Assembly (NCBI GenBank): GCA_028279185.1
Contig: JANQSS010000169.1
Coordinates: 41,164 to 105,163, forward strand
Direction: 5' to 3'
Length of the DNA stretch: 64,000 nt
Source of the DNA: Saprospiraceae bacterium
GTDB lineage: Bacteria; Bacteroidota; Bacteroidia; Chitinophagales; Saprospiraceae
This document shows, piece after piece, positions 45,871-53,944 of the stretch. The notes under the pieces were generated by a model that was given only the letters and a program-made list of their open reading frames with translations, searched no databases and was not told where the DNA came from. A program made the position numbers and the translations under genes. Within the stretch, counting starts at the first letter, position 1. The number at the start of each line of letters is the position of its first letter.

Positions 45871-47052
45871 TTAAATGGTCAGTGGTTTTTTGGGGAAGCA
45901 AATATAGTGGATAATCTCATTTGTATCCGTAACGATGCTATTTAGTTCCCCGTAAGTTCTTAATATACCACTTTTCTTCAATATTACGATTTCGTCCTTG
46001 TAAACAGAATATGTTTTCGATGAAATTTTTCCTCTTCGGACAACCTCATTTGGTAACGAATCGATATAGTGACGCATGCTTTTCGGAAGGTCACCAAATT
46101 CAGCATCAGAGCTCGACGCTAAAGCAAACAATTCCCGGTTTAACAATCCTTTAGCGACGATGGACAATTCATTAACATCGCTGTTAATCAACAACTTAAG
46201 TAGTTGAATCACGTCGCTGTCATCCAGTTGACTAAATCTTGTTAAACATTCAGTCTGCGATATATTATCCGCATCGCGCATGAAATTCACTAGTGTTACA
46301 TCAGGCAGGTTGTCACCATTAGTGATCATTTTCCTAATTTTCTCAAAAAATAGCTTTAGCATTTCCTCCGCAGCCACGACCATCTTGTGGTGATACACTT
46401 GTGCGTACATCAGTTTTCTAGCAAGTAGGAATTTTTCTATAGAATTTATGCCTTTCTCTTCTACGACCAGTCGATTTTCGCGTACATTAAGCATGTGAAT
46501 TATTCTGTCATAACCAATCACGCCTTCCGACACCCCAGTAAAAAAAGAATCGCGCGCCAAATAGTCCATTCTATCCAAATCCAGTTCTCCAGAGATTAAT
46601 TGGTGAAAGAATGGTCGATTATACGAGTTGTTAAACATGGATAGGGCCAGTCCAAGCCGCCCTTGATACTGATCGTTCATTTGATCGAGGAACATCATCG
46701 TCAAGGTTTCATGTTCACGGGCTACAAGTAAACCCTCCAAAGAATGACTTATAGGTCCATGTCCAATATCATGAAGAAGTAACGCAACTTGGAGGGCTTC
46801 TTCCTCTTCATCGGAAATTGCGATTCCTTTTTTTCGTAAAATGGACACAGTTCGGGTACTGAGATGATATGCGCCCAGAGCATGATGGAATCGCGTATGC
46901 GTTGCACCGGGATACACCAAATTGCAGAATCCTCCTTGTTTAATGCGCCGCAGGCGTTGGAACCAGGGATGATCAACAAGTGACATTATCAATCCGGTAG
47001 GAATATCGATAAATCCATATACCGGGTCATTAATTATCTTGATCTTTGCCAT
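45871..47052 (-). CDS. HD-domain phosphohydrolase (dNTPase/SamHD-like)
   Basis: 393 residues. The N-terminus (INDPVYGFIDIP) and the HD metal site are typical of the COG1078 group: Arg/His in TRFHHALGAYHL (about 53-64), His-Asp in ALLLHDIGHGPISHSLEG (about 90-107), and the last Asp in LDLDRMDYLARDSFFTGV. Related enzymes cleave triphosphate from dNTPs or other nucleotides; which substrate is used here is not evident. It is divergent from porX, with 97 bp between starts. Confidence 0.88.
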   Translation of the reverse strand: MAKIKIINDPVYGFIDIPTGLIMSLVDHPWFQRLRRIKQGGFCNLVYPGATHTRFHHALGAYHLSTRTVSILRKKGIAISDEEEEALQVALLLHDIGHGPISHSLEGLLVAREHETLTMMFLDQMNDQYQGRLGLALSMFNNSYNRPFFHQLISGELDLDRMDYLARDSFFTGVSEGVIGYDRIIHMLNVRENRLVVEEKGINSIEKFLLARKLMYAQVYHHKMVVAAEEMLKLFFEKIRKMITNGDNLPDVTLVNFMRDADNISQTECLTRFSQLDDSDVIQLLKLLINSDVNELSIVAKGLLNRELFALASSSDAEFGDLPKSMRHYIDSLPNEVVRRGKISSKTYSVYKDEIVILKKSGILRTYGELNSIVTDTNEIIHYICFPKKPLTI

Positions 47053-47149
47053 AACCGTAATAATAAGAAATTAGCAATCGTTTATAAGGTCTTTGACGTC
47101 TGAATTGTTCGTTGGGGAAGTCAAATTAACATCACTTGAAAAAAATACT

Positions 47150-48706
47150 ATGTCAGAAATAAAAATTCTTTGGGCCGATGATGAAATTGATTTGCTCAAA
47201 CCGCAGTTAATCTTTCTCAAGCAAAAAGGGTATGCCGTAAGCACGGTTACCAATGGGCACGATGCACTCGATGAAATTGAATCAGATCCTGCGATCGACA
47301 TCGTCTTCCTGGATGAATCCATGCCTGGTCTCACCGGAATTGAAACGTTAGAAAAAATCAAGGGAATCAATGCTAACCTGCCTGTAGTGATGATAACCAA
47401 GAATGAGACCGAAGATATCATGGAAGAGGCAATAGGATCCCAAATTGCCGATTATTTAATTAAACCTGTCAATCCTAATCAAATATTATTATCGCTCAAA
47501 AAAATTGTCGACAATCAGCGCCTTGTCCGGGAAAAGACAAACCTGGATTATCAGAAGGAATTTAGGAGCATATTAATGGATATTAATGAGGGACTCTCGC
47601 TAGAGGGATGGAAAAACACTTACCAAAGAATTATTAATTGGGAGTTGCGCTTGGACGAATCGGAGAGTACGGAAATGGGGGATATATTAAATATGCAGAA
47701 AAATCAGGCAAATATCGAATGGTCTAAATATGTCAAAAAGAATTATCAGGATTGGATAAATGATCGACCAAATGACCTGACCTTCTCGGATACGCTGCTC
47801 AAATCGAAGGTCTTTCCACATTTAGTAGATGGACGTCCAACATTTGTCATACTGCTAGACAATCTTCGCTACGACCAATGGAAGGTAATAGAACCAATTC
47901 TTAGTCGCAATTACCGGGTCGAAGAAGAGGATTACTTTTTAAGTATATTGCCGACATCGACTCAGTATTCACGTAATGCAATTTTTGCCGGCATGATGCC
48001 CGCCGACATTGCAAAACACTTCAAGCAATATTGGCTTAATGACAACGATGAAGGTGGCAAGAATAATTTTGAAGCGGAGTTGTTGAGTAATCAAATCAAG
48101 CGTGTCATTCATCGCGATATAAGACATAAGTATTTTAAAGTAAAGAACATTCAGCAAGCGCGAGAAATAGACGATAAAATACTGGATTATGTCAATCAGG
48201 ATTTAACAGTCATCGTCTACAATTTTATAGATATGATGTCACATGCTCGAACAGAAATGGAAGTTCTCAAGGAGTTGGCCGGTGACGAAAAAGCCTATCG
48301 AAGCTTAACCAGATCCTGGTTTAACAATTCTCCCCTGTGGTCCGCTCTTCAAAAACTATCTGAAAAAGATGTTCAGCTTTTTGTAACAACGGATCACGGT
48401 ACCATACGCGTCAACCAGCCAGCAAAGGTTGTCGGTGATCGTGAAACAACAACTAATTTGCGATACAAAATGGGCCGTAACCTAAAGTATCAAGACGGCG
48501 ATGTGCTCGCGATTCGAGAGCCTGAGTCCGTTGGTCTTCCAAGCACATCAATAAGCTCCAGTTATATATTCGCCACAGAAGATCGATATTTTTTATACCC
48601 AAATAACTACAATTACTATAATCGGTACTACAAGGACACATTCCAACATGGTGGTATATCGTTGGAAGAAATGTTCTGCCCTATAATTCGATTAAAATCA
48701 CGATAA
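47150..48706 (+). CDS. porX: T9SS response regulator PorX with PglZ domain
   Basis: 518 residues from the ATG at 47150, where the receiver domain begins (MSEIKILWADDE). Phosphoacceptor Asp55 (FLDESMPGLTG) and conserved Lys84 (MITKNET) are present. The C-terminal PglZ/alkaline phosphatase-like domain (from about 210) shows VILLDNLRYDQWK, LPTSTQYSRNAIFAGMMP and FVTTDHGTIRV. PorX with PorY controls T9SS genes in Porphyromonas and related bacteria and has phosphodiesterase activity on oligonucleotides. Its presence fits the five T9SS cargos here. No porY is adjacent. Confidence 0.93.
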   Translation: MSEIKILWADDEIDLLKPQLIFLKQKGYAVSTVTNGHDALDEIESDPAIDIVFLDESMPGLTGIETLEKIKGINANLPVVMITKNETEDIMEEAIGSQIADYLIKPVNPNQILLSLKKIVDNQRLVREKTNLDYQKEFRSILMDINEGLSLEGWKNTYQRIINWELRLDESESTEMGDILNMQKNQANIEWSKYVKKNYQDWINDRPNDLTFSDTLLKSKVFPHLVDGRPTFVILLDNLRYDQWKVIEPILSRNYRVEEEDYFLSILPTSTQYSRNAIFAGMMPADIAKHFKQYWLNDNDEGGKNNFEAELLSNQIKRVIHRDIRHKYFKVKNIQQAREIDDKILDYVNQDLTVIVYNFIDMMSHARTEMEVLKELAGDEKAYRSLTRSWFNNSPLWSALQKLSEKDVQLFVTTDHGTIRVNQPAKVVGDRETTTNLRYKMGRNLKYQDGDVLAIREPESVGLPSTSISSSYIFATEDRYFLYPNNYNYYNRYYKDTFQHGGISLEEMFCPIIRLKSR

Positions 48707-48742
48707 CAGTAAGAATCGAAATGATTCTAATTCCTATCATGG

Positions 48743-49186
48743 TTAGTATACTGTGTTACTTGGAAAAACCCGACCGAAGGTTTCAAAAATCTTGTCTCTA
48801 TTCTGTCGATCGATCAAAAATCGAATTTTAATTCCGAGAGTCGAGGGCGATTTATACTCTAATCTGCCAAAAGTAAATATTAAAAAGGATGACTCCGTAT
48901 ACGAAGCCACAGAATCATATGTGTAACGATAGGAATGTCTATAATTCGAAACAACAAAATATTCATCACTGCAATCTATTCGATGTAATTGAAATACCGT
49001 TTTATATAGAATAAAAACGGTTGCTAAATAAAAGAGAAGATTTGAATATGGAAACCAGGCTCCAATATGAAATACTTGCGACTCTCCAACGAAAAAAAAG
49101 ATAGTAATAAGTCCGTAAAACACAATGAAAAATGTGGGTACGAATATTTTAAAAAAAAGCGTGAAGTTGGATGATAGACGGATCAT
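48743..49186 (-). CDS. Small two-helix membrane protein of unknown function
   Basis: 147 residues with two hydrophobic helices (about 10-32, FKIFVPTFFIVFYGLITIFFF, and about 48-65), then a soluble part rich in beta-type residues (YFVVSNYRHSYRYTYDSVASYTE ... FLIFTFGRLEYKSP ... IKIRFLIDR). This layout resembles small bacterial PH-like membrane proteins but I do not recognise the family. Its start overlaps the tatC stop by 4 bp (ATGA), so it is translated with tatC. Confidence 0.65.
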   Translation of the reverse strand: MIRLSSNFTLFFKIFVPTFFIVFYGLITIFFFVGESQVFHIGAWFPYSNLLFYLATVFILYKTVFQLHRIDCSDEYFVVSNYRHSYRYTYDSVASYTESSFLIFTFGRLEYKSPSTLGIKIRFLIDRQNRDKIFETFGRVFPSNTVY

Positions 49187-49989
49187 ATTTTTTCACGCTT
49201 TTTCTCTACACGAGCGGCGATAACAATACTTACTTCATACAGAATGAAAAGTGGAATTCCTATGAGCAATTGTGTAATCATATCGGGGGGTGTTATAATA
49301 GAAGCCAATACCAATATTGCTATTACAGCATGTTTACGATACTTTTTCATGCTCTTTGGACCGACTACTCCTAGTTTAGCTAGGAAATAAACAAAAATTG
49401 GGAGTTCAAAGACTAAGCCAGCCGGGATGGTGAACATAGTCATGTAATTAATGTACGATGCCAGCGTCGGTGCACTCGTCGCTCCCACATTATAACTCGA
49501 TAGAAAGGAAATGGCAAATGGGCTTATAATGAAATAACCAAAAAGCACTCCGGAAATGAATAGAAGCGAGCATATGAGAACAACTCCTCTTGTAACTTTT
49601 CGCTCCTTTTCATACAAACCCGGTTTTACGAATTTCCATATTTGCCAAAATACGTATGGGAAGGCGACGATCAGACCAATCCAAAATGACGATTTTAAGT
49701 GGACAATAAATTGCTCACCTAAATCCCTTGTAAGTATTTCAAAAGGTTGTGGTTCGAAACATAGAAAGCTTGAAAGTTGACAGATTATCCGATAGGTGAT
49801 AAAGTCTGCCTCCTTTGGCGCGAATATGATCTGTTCGAAAATGAAGTCTTTTGCTAAAAAGACAGCTATGCCCACCAACACAATTGCAAGGAATGAACGT
49901 AAAATATGCCATCTGAGCGCCTCTAGATGTTCAAGAAACGACATCTCATCAGCATTCTTTTTCTTTATATTCAATTGATCCATTGCCAT
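49183..49989 (-). CDS. tatC: Twin-arginine translocase subunit TatC
   Basis: 268 residues with six membrane helices. Family marks are MSFLEHLEALRWHILRS at the cytoplasmic N-terminus (the LEHLxELRxR pattern, with Trp in place of the Arg), FWIGLIVAFPYVFWQIWKFVKPGLYEKERK, and LAKLGVVGPKSMKKYRKHAVI near the last helices, where the Glu of FELPIF is also present. It recognises twin-arginine signals and exports folded proteins; the DUF1501 protein of this window is a candidate substrate. An additional cysteine-bearing insertion (FLCFEPQPFEIL) lies in the first periplasmic loop. A TACCTTTG promoter element is 7 bp upstream. Confidence 0.93.
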   Translation of the reverse strand: MAMDQLNIKKKNADEMSFLEHLEALRWHILRSFLAIVLVGIAVFLAKDFIFEQIIFAPKEADFITYRIICQLSSFLCFEPQPFEILTRDLGEQFIVHLKSSFWIGLIVAFPYVFWQIWKFVKPGLYEKERKVTRGVVLICSLLFISGVLFGYFIISPFAISFLSSYNVGATSAPTLASYINYMTMFTIPAGLVFELPIFVYFLAKLGVVGPKSMKKYRKHAVIAILVLASIITPPDMITQLLIGIPLFILYEVSIVIAARVEKKREKI

Positions 49990-49996
49990 CGGTTGT

Positions 49997-50004
49997 CAAA
50001 GGTA
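49997..50004 (-). promoter_or_regulatory. -7 promoter element of tatC
   Basis: TACCTTTG on the minus strand matches TANNTTTG and ends 7 bp before the tatC ATG, so the leader is very short. It faces the divergent CaCA promoter 62 bp away. Confidence 0.6.
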
Positions 50005-50044
50005 TTTTTTTCTGTTGAATCAGGTGATTAGACGAAATAACATA

Positions 50045-50073
50045 TTGCTAGTTGAATCGGACCGTTACCTTTG
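50045..50073 (+). promoter_or_regulatory. Promoter of the cation antiporter-ybaB operon
   Basis: TTG (50045-50047), an 18-bp spacer and TACCTTTG (50066-50073) form a good Bacteroidota promoter. It ends 6 bp before the ATG at 50080, which argues against the upstream in-frame TTG at 50071 as the start. Confidence 0.65.
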
Positions 50074-50079
50074 GCGTCT

Positions 50080-50997
50080 ATGTTAATCGAAGTCTTAATT
50101 TTTGCCGTAAGTCTTGTGGCACTGATAAAGGGGTCTGACTGGTTCATTGAATCAGCCGAACGAATCGGACTCTCTTTAGGCATCCCATCATTTATCATTG
50201 GGGTTACGATTGTGGCTTTCGGCACATCCCTTCCCGAGTTAGCCACTTCTATCGTAAGTGTTTTAGAGGGGCAATCAGATATCGTAATCGGCAATGTGGT
50301 TGGTTCCAACATTACTAATATCCTATTGGTCATTGGCACAGTCGCTCTTTTTGCAAAACGTGTTCCCCTGCGAGCAAACATAATGGATGTAGACATACCG
50401 ATGTTACTGTTCTCGGCCATCTTCCTTTTTTTTGCCTTACATGATAATCGTTTGTCCTTACTCGAGAGCTTTCTATTTATTGCCGCATTGGTAATATTCC
50501 TTATTCATTCACTTAGTTCAGCTGGTGAAGAAAAAATTGAAAAGTCAAAGATTCATTTCAAAGACATCCTATTGTTTATTATCGGAGGAGTATTCGTTTA
50601 TTTAGGTGCTAAATACACGATTGAATCACTTATTCAAATGGCGACGGCTTTGGATATTGGGGCTGAATTGATAGCCGTAAGTCTTGTCGCCCTAGGCACA
50701 TCACTTCCTGAAGTTGTCGTCAGTTTAGCAGCTGTTAAGCGCGGCCAAACAGATATTGCCATTGGTAACGTCCTGGGGTCGAACATATTCAATACATATG
50801 CAGTCATGGCCATCTCTTCCTTCTTTGGAACATTAGGTTTGCCCGAATCCATTACTGCATTTAACCTACCTTTTATGGTGGGTGTTACGTTTATCTTTGC
50901 CTTTCTTTGCATCTCAAAACAAATATCAAGGTGGGAAGGTGGAATGTTGATTCTATTCTACTTCTACTTCTTGGGCAATTTGATAAATCAAGTTTAG
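50080..50997 (+). CDS. CaCA-family Na+/Ca2+ (cation) antiporter, YrbG-like
   Basis: 305 residues, ten or so membrane helices in two inverted halves. Both alpha-repeats are intact: GVTIVAFGTSLPELATSIVSVLEG with GNVVGSNITNILLVIG (first half) and AVSLVALGTSLPEVVVSLAAVKRG with GNVLGSNIFNTYAVM (second half). Each GTSLPE Glu and each SN pair is a cation ligand. It exports Ca2+ against Na+ or K+. The ybaB gene begins 3 bp after its stop. Confidence 0.92.
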   Translation: MLIEVLIFAVSLVALIKGSDWFIESAERIGLSLGIPSFIIGVTIVAFGTSLPELATSIVSVLEGQSDIVIGNVVGSNITNILLVIGTVALFAKRVPLRANIMDVDIPMLLFSAIFLFFALHDNRLSLLESFLFIAALVIFLIHSLSSAGEEKIEKSKIHFKDILLFIIGGVFVYLGAKYTIESLIQMATALDIGAELIAVSLVALGTSLPEVVVSLAAVKRGQTDIAIGNVLGSNIFNTYAVMAISSFFGTLGLPESITAFNLPFMVGVTFIFAFLCISKQISRWEGGMLILFYFYFLGNLINQV

Positions 50998-51000
50998 GAT

Positions 51001-51300
51001 ATGTTTGGAAATTTGGAAGAACAACAAGCTAAGATGGCTGCAAAGTTGGCCGAAATTAAATTGAATGCGGAGGCCGGAGACGGCAGCATCAAGATTGATG
51101 GCAATGCAGCCGGTCTTATTGAGAATGTATCTATATCACAAACGCTTGTCGATTCGGGAGACAAAGAGCAGATAGAAGATCTAATGGTTATAGCTGTCAA
51201 TCGGCTATTCGAATTGATTAAGAAAACCGAAGCGGCAGAAGCCAACTCCTTGTTAAAAGACATGCTCCCTCCAGGCATGGACGGTTTGTTTGGTGGATAA
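51001..51300 (+). CDS. YbaB/EbfC nucleoid-associated protein
   Basis: 99 residues of the YbaB/EbfC family: an N-terminal helix (QQAKMAAKLAEIKL), a central beta-sheet (AGDGSIKIDGNAAGLIENVSI) and a C-terminal helix ending in a Gly/Pro/Met tail (LPPGMDGLFGG). Dimers bind DNA non-specifically. It is usually next to dnaX/recR in many bacteria, but here it follows a cation antiporter gene by 3 bp. Confidence 0.9.
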   Translation: MFGNLEEQQAKMAAKLAEIKLNAEAGDGSIKIDGNAAGLIENVSISQTLVDSGDKEQIEDLMVIAVNRLFELIKKTEAAEANSLLKDMLPPGMDGLFGG

Positions 51301-51381
51301 TAGGATTGGCTGGCCCCATAAAATATGTATTTCAGCGGGCTGACATATTGATTAAAGATGCAAATACGTTAATTCGTAAGT

Positions 51382-52599
51382 ATGAAGGAATTTAGTCTCA
51401 CATTGCTTTTATCTCTTTTTGGATGTAGTTTCATTTTGACTACAAGTGTCTGTGCGCAAAGCGATTATCTCTTTCTAACCGATTTTGATAATTGCGTTTC
51501 AGATGATATGTCTCCTTTAGGGTTGACGGTTTCAACACAGGGAAGCCCTAGTTGTGTTTGTTCACCCAGCGGAGATGCGTTTGCCTTTAATGACGCTTCG
51601 GACGCATTTGTAATTCAAGACAGTAATTTACGGTTTCAACAAGCCTTTTCCATTTCGATTGTTTTTCGACCTGACAGTGATTTGGATGATCAGCGGATCA
51701 TAACCTACACACAGGATTGCATTAGCGACCAGGGCTTCAAAATAAGTTATCATGGAAGCCGACATACTTTAGGTTTTGAATTGAGCGAAGCACTTGGTCG
51801 CAGTGTTTTTTTTGAACTTGATCTGGATAGAAACCGCTGCTGGCATGCAGCCACCTTCGTAAAAGCAGGTGCCAGTTATATCGCTTATTTGTATGGTGAA
51901 GAGGTCTTTCAAACGCAGGCATCAGCGACATATGATGTTGGACAAAATGCGGTATTAATGATTGGCACAGGTCCATGCGTCCCTGTTTTGGCCAATAGTT
52001 TTCAAGGTGCCCTTGATTACATTTCCATTTTTGATGAAATTCTTCCCATTCTTGATATTCAGGCATTAAACTATCAGACAGATCATATCATCACGCCCAA
52101 TGCATTGATCTTCCTTAATGATCAAATCACACCAGAAGTCGATGCTCCATGTGCGACTAGTTTCCTATGGTCACCAAGTACTGGTGTAAGTGATATCAAC
52201 GCCATGATGCCAGAACTGTCTCCAAATGAAACTACTACGTATACATTACAAATAACGGATGGTGGTTGTCAAGTTTTTGATAGTCTGCGCGTACTGGTTG
52301 TCGACCCTAATGAGGTGACTTGCGAAAAGCTAATTCTTCCGACAGCTTTTACACCAAATGGCGATCAACTTAACGACACCTACTTTATTAGTAATGGTTT
52401 TGTTGTCGATCGATTGATACGATTCGAAATTTTTGATCGCTGGGGCGGGAAACTTTTCACCACTTCTGACGTCACTATGGGGTGGGACGGCCAACACCAG
52501 GGAAAATATGTGCATCCAGGTGTTTATGTTTTTAAGGCGGAATTTGAATGCAATGGTGAAGTAAAAACTCAGGTAGGAAGCTTTTCGGTACTTAATTAA
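51382..52599 (+). CDS. LamG-like secreted protein with gliding-motility C-terminal domain (T9SS type B)
   Basis: 405 residues. A signal peptide (about 1-26, ending SVCAQ) is followed by a concanavalin/LamG-like domain (about 30-230: FAFNDASDAFVIQDSNLRFQQAFSISIVFRP given as segments FVIQDSNLRFQ and FSISIVFRPD, RCWHAATFVKAG, GALDYISIFDEIL), a short Ig-like/PKD-type segment (SFLWSPSTGVSDI ... TTYTLQITDGGC), and the CHU_C gliding-associated terminus (LPTAFTPNGDQLNDTYFI ... FEIFDRWGGKLF ... HPGVYVFKAEF). The last domain directs T9SS export as a type B signal. The product probably adheres to glycans or other surfaces. Confidence 0.87.
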   Translation: MKEFSLTLLLSLFGCSFILTTSVCAQSDYLFLTDFDNCVSDDMSPLGLTVSTQGSPSCVCSPSGDAFAFNDASDAFVIQDSNLRFQQAFSISIVFRPDSDLDDQRIITYTQDCISDQGFKISYHGSRHTLGFELSEALGRSVFFELDLDRNRCWHAATFVKAGASYIAYLYGEEVFQTQASATYDVGQNAVLMIGTGPCVPVLANSFQGALDYISIFDEILPILDIQALNYQTDHIITPNALIFLNDQITPEVDAPCATSFLWSPSTGVSDINAMMPELSPNETTTYTLQITDGGCQVFDSLRVLVVDPNEVTCEKLILPTAFTPNGDQLNDTYFISNGFVVDRLIRFEIFDRWGGKLFTTSDVTMGWDGQHQGKYVHPGVYVFKAEFECNGEVKTQVGSFSVLN

Positions 52600-52641
52600 C
52601 ACGATCATTCTTTGGCTTCCACGATTGTTGAAAAGGGATAC

Positions 52642-53346
52642 ATGAAAATGAATTTAATCATAGTGATATGTTTTTTTTGGACAATGCAATCATGCACGTC
52701 AGAGTCAAATGACCAATCAGCCAAAACAGAAATCACATCCGATCATTCATATCAAAAGGACACAAAACCCGTTGATGACTCCTTAAATAAGCGCCGACCA
52801 GAACCTAAAGTAAATGACAAACCCGAGGATTTTGAGTCGGAGAAGTCCAAAAAGATTGAGCCACCACCGGTCAAACCAAAAAAGCCCGAAGCGACCAGCA
52901 AAAAGAATGCGCAAAGCGACAACATTCTGCCTGATGTAAAAAAGAATGAACCAGGACCTTCGACCAAAAAAACCACCAAGTATAAAACGAAAAAAACGGA
53001 AACAAAGGAAGTTAAACCTCCGCCTCCACCCATAGAAAAAGCCAAAATCTTTTTCCCAGATACATTACATGATTTCGGATTTATAAATGAGGGTGATACA
53101 ATTACGCATTCATTCCGATTTATAAACGATGGTAAGGCTCCATTGGAAATTCTAGATGTTCAGGTGTCTTGCGGATGCACGGTTCCTTTGTATTCCCTAG
53201 CAGAAATACTACCTGGCCGCTTGAGTAAAATCGATGTTACCTATTTGAGCAAAGGAAAGATCGGGTCGCAAATCGCTACGATCGATGTCCTGACAAATGC
53301 GGAAAATCCAAGTCAGACCCTGTACCTAAAAGGTGTAATTCGATAA
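52642..53346 (+). CDS. DUF1573 lipoprotein with Lys/Pro-rich linker
   Basis: 234 residues from the ATG at 52642, chosen because it begins the lipoprotein signal (MNLIIVICFFWTMQSC-T). A long Lys/Pro/Glu-rich linker (about 25-135, e.g. KKIEPPPVKPKKPE and TKKTTKYKTKKTE) leads to one DUF1573 domain (about 140-234) of Ig-like fold: FPDTLHDFGFINEGDTITHSF and VSCGCTVPLYSLAEILPGRLS with the paired Cys typical of the family. The linker could span the periplasm or reach through peptidoglycan. Function is unknown. purN starts 1 bp after its stop. Confidence 0.85.
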   Translation: MKMNLIIVICFFWTMQSCTSESNDQSAKTEITSDHSYQKDTKPVDDSLNKRRPEPKVNDKPEDFESEKSKKIEPPPVKPKKPEATSKKNAQSDNILPDVKKNEPGPSTKKTTKYKTKKTETKEVKPPPPPIEKAKIFFPDTLHDFGFINEGDTITHSFRFINDGKAPLEILDVQVSCGCTVPLYSLAEILPGRLSKIDVTYLSKGKIGSQIATIDVLTNAENPSQTLYLKGVIR

Positions 53347-53347
53347 A

Positions 53348-53926
53348 ATGAATCAAAAGCACATCGCCATTTTTGCATCTGGCGGAGGATCTAACGCCGT
53401 TAAAATATTTAATTATTTTCACGATAACCCTTTTGTTAGCATTGTGACAATTGTTGCGAATAATCCAAAAGCTGGAGTTTTATTTAAACCGGAGTTTTCA
53501 AAAATCGATAAAAAAGTTATCGACAAAAATTCCTTCAAGGATTCTACCGAACTCATCAATTATTTGTCAACGAAGCGTGTTGACTTAATCGTATTAGCTG
53601 GATTTTTATGGAAAATTCCAAAGGCGTTACTGACCAAATTTCCAAATCGTATTATAAATATTCATCCAGCTCTTCTACCAAAATATGGAGGAAAAGGCAT
53701 GTATGGCCGGAACGTTCATGAAGCCGTATGGCGCGCAAGAGATACGGAAAGCGGGATGACGGTTCATTATGTCAATGAAAAATACGATGCCGGTGCAATA
53801 ATATTTCAATCACGATGTAACGTTAATGACGCGCAGTCTGCTGAGGAAATAGGGAAACGAGTTTTACGATTGGAACATAAATATTATCCGCAAGTAATTG
53901 AACAGGTCCTTTTTAAACGGCTATAG
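53348..53926 (+). CDS. purN: Phosphoribosylglycinamide formyltransferase
   Basis: 192 residues. The formyltransferase fold shows IAIFASGGGSNAVKIF (substrate phosphate loop), the catalytic Asn-x-His in IINIHPALLPKYGGKGMYG, and the Asp-bearing HYVNEKYDAGAIIFQ. It transfers a formyl group from 10-formyl-tetrahydrofolate to GAR in purine synthesis. It is one base behind the DUF1573 gene and converges on infB (18 bp). Confidence 0.95.
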   Translation: MNQKHIAIFASGGGSNAVKIFNYFHDNPFVSIVTIVANNPKAGVLFKPEFSKIDKKVIDKNSFKDSTELINYLSTKRVDLIVLAGFLWKIPKALLTKFPNRIINIHPALLPKYGGKGMYGRNVHEAVWRARDTESGMTVHYVNEKYDAGAIIFQSRCNVNDAQSAEEIGKRVLRLEHKYYPQVIEQVLFKRL

Positions 53927-53944
53927 AATTACTTATCGTTGGTT

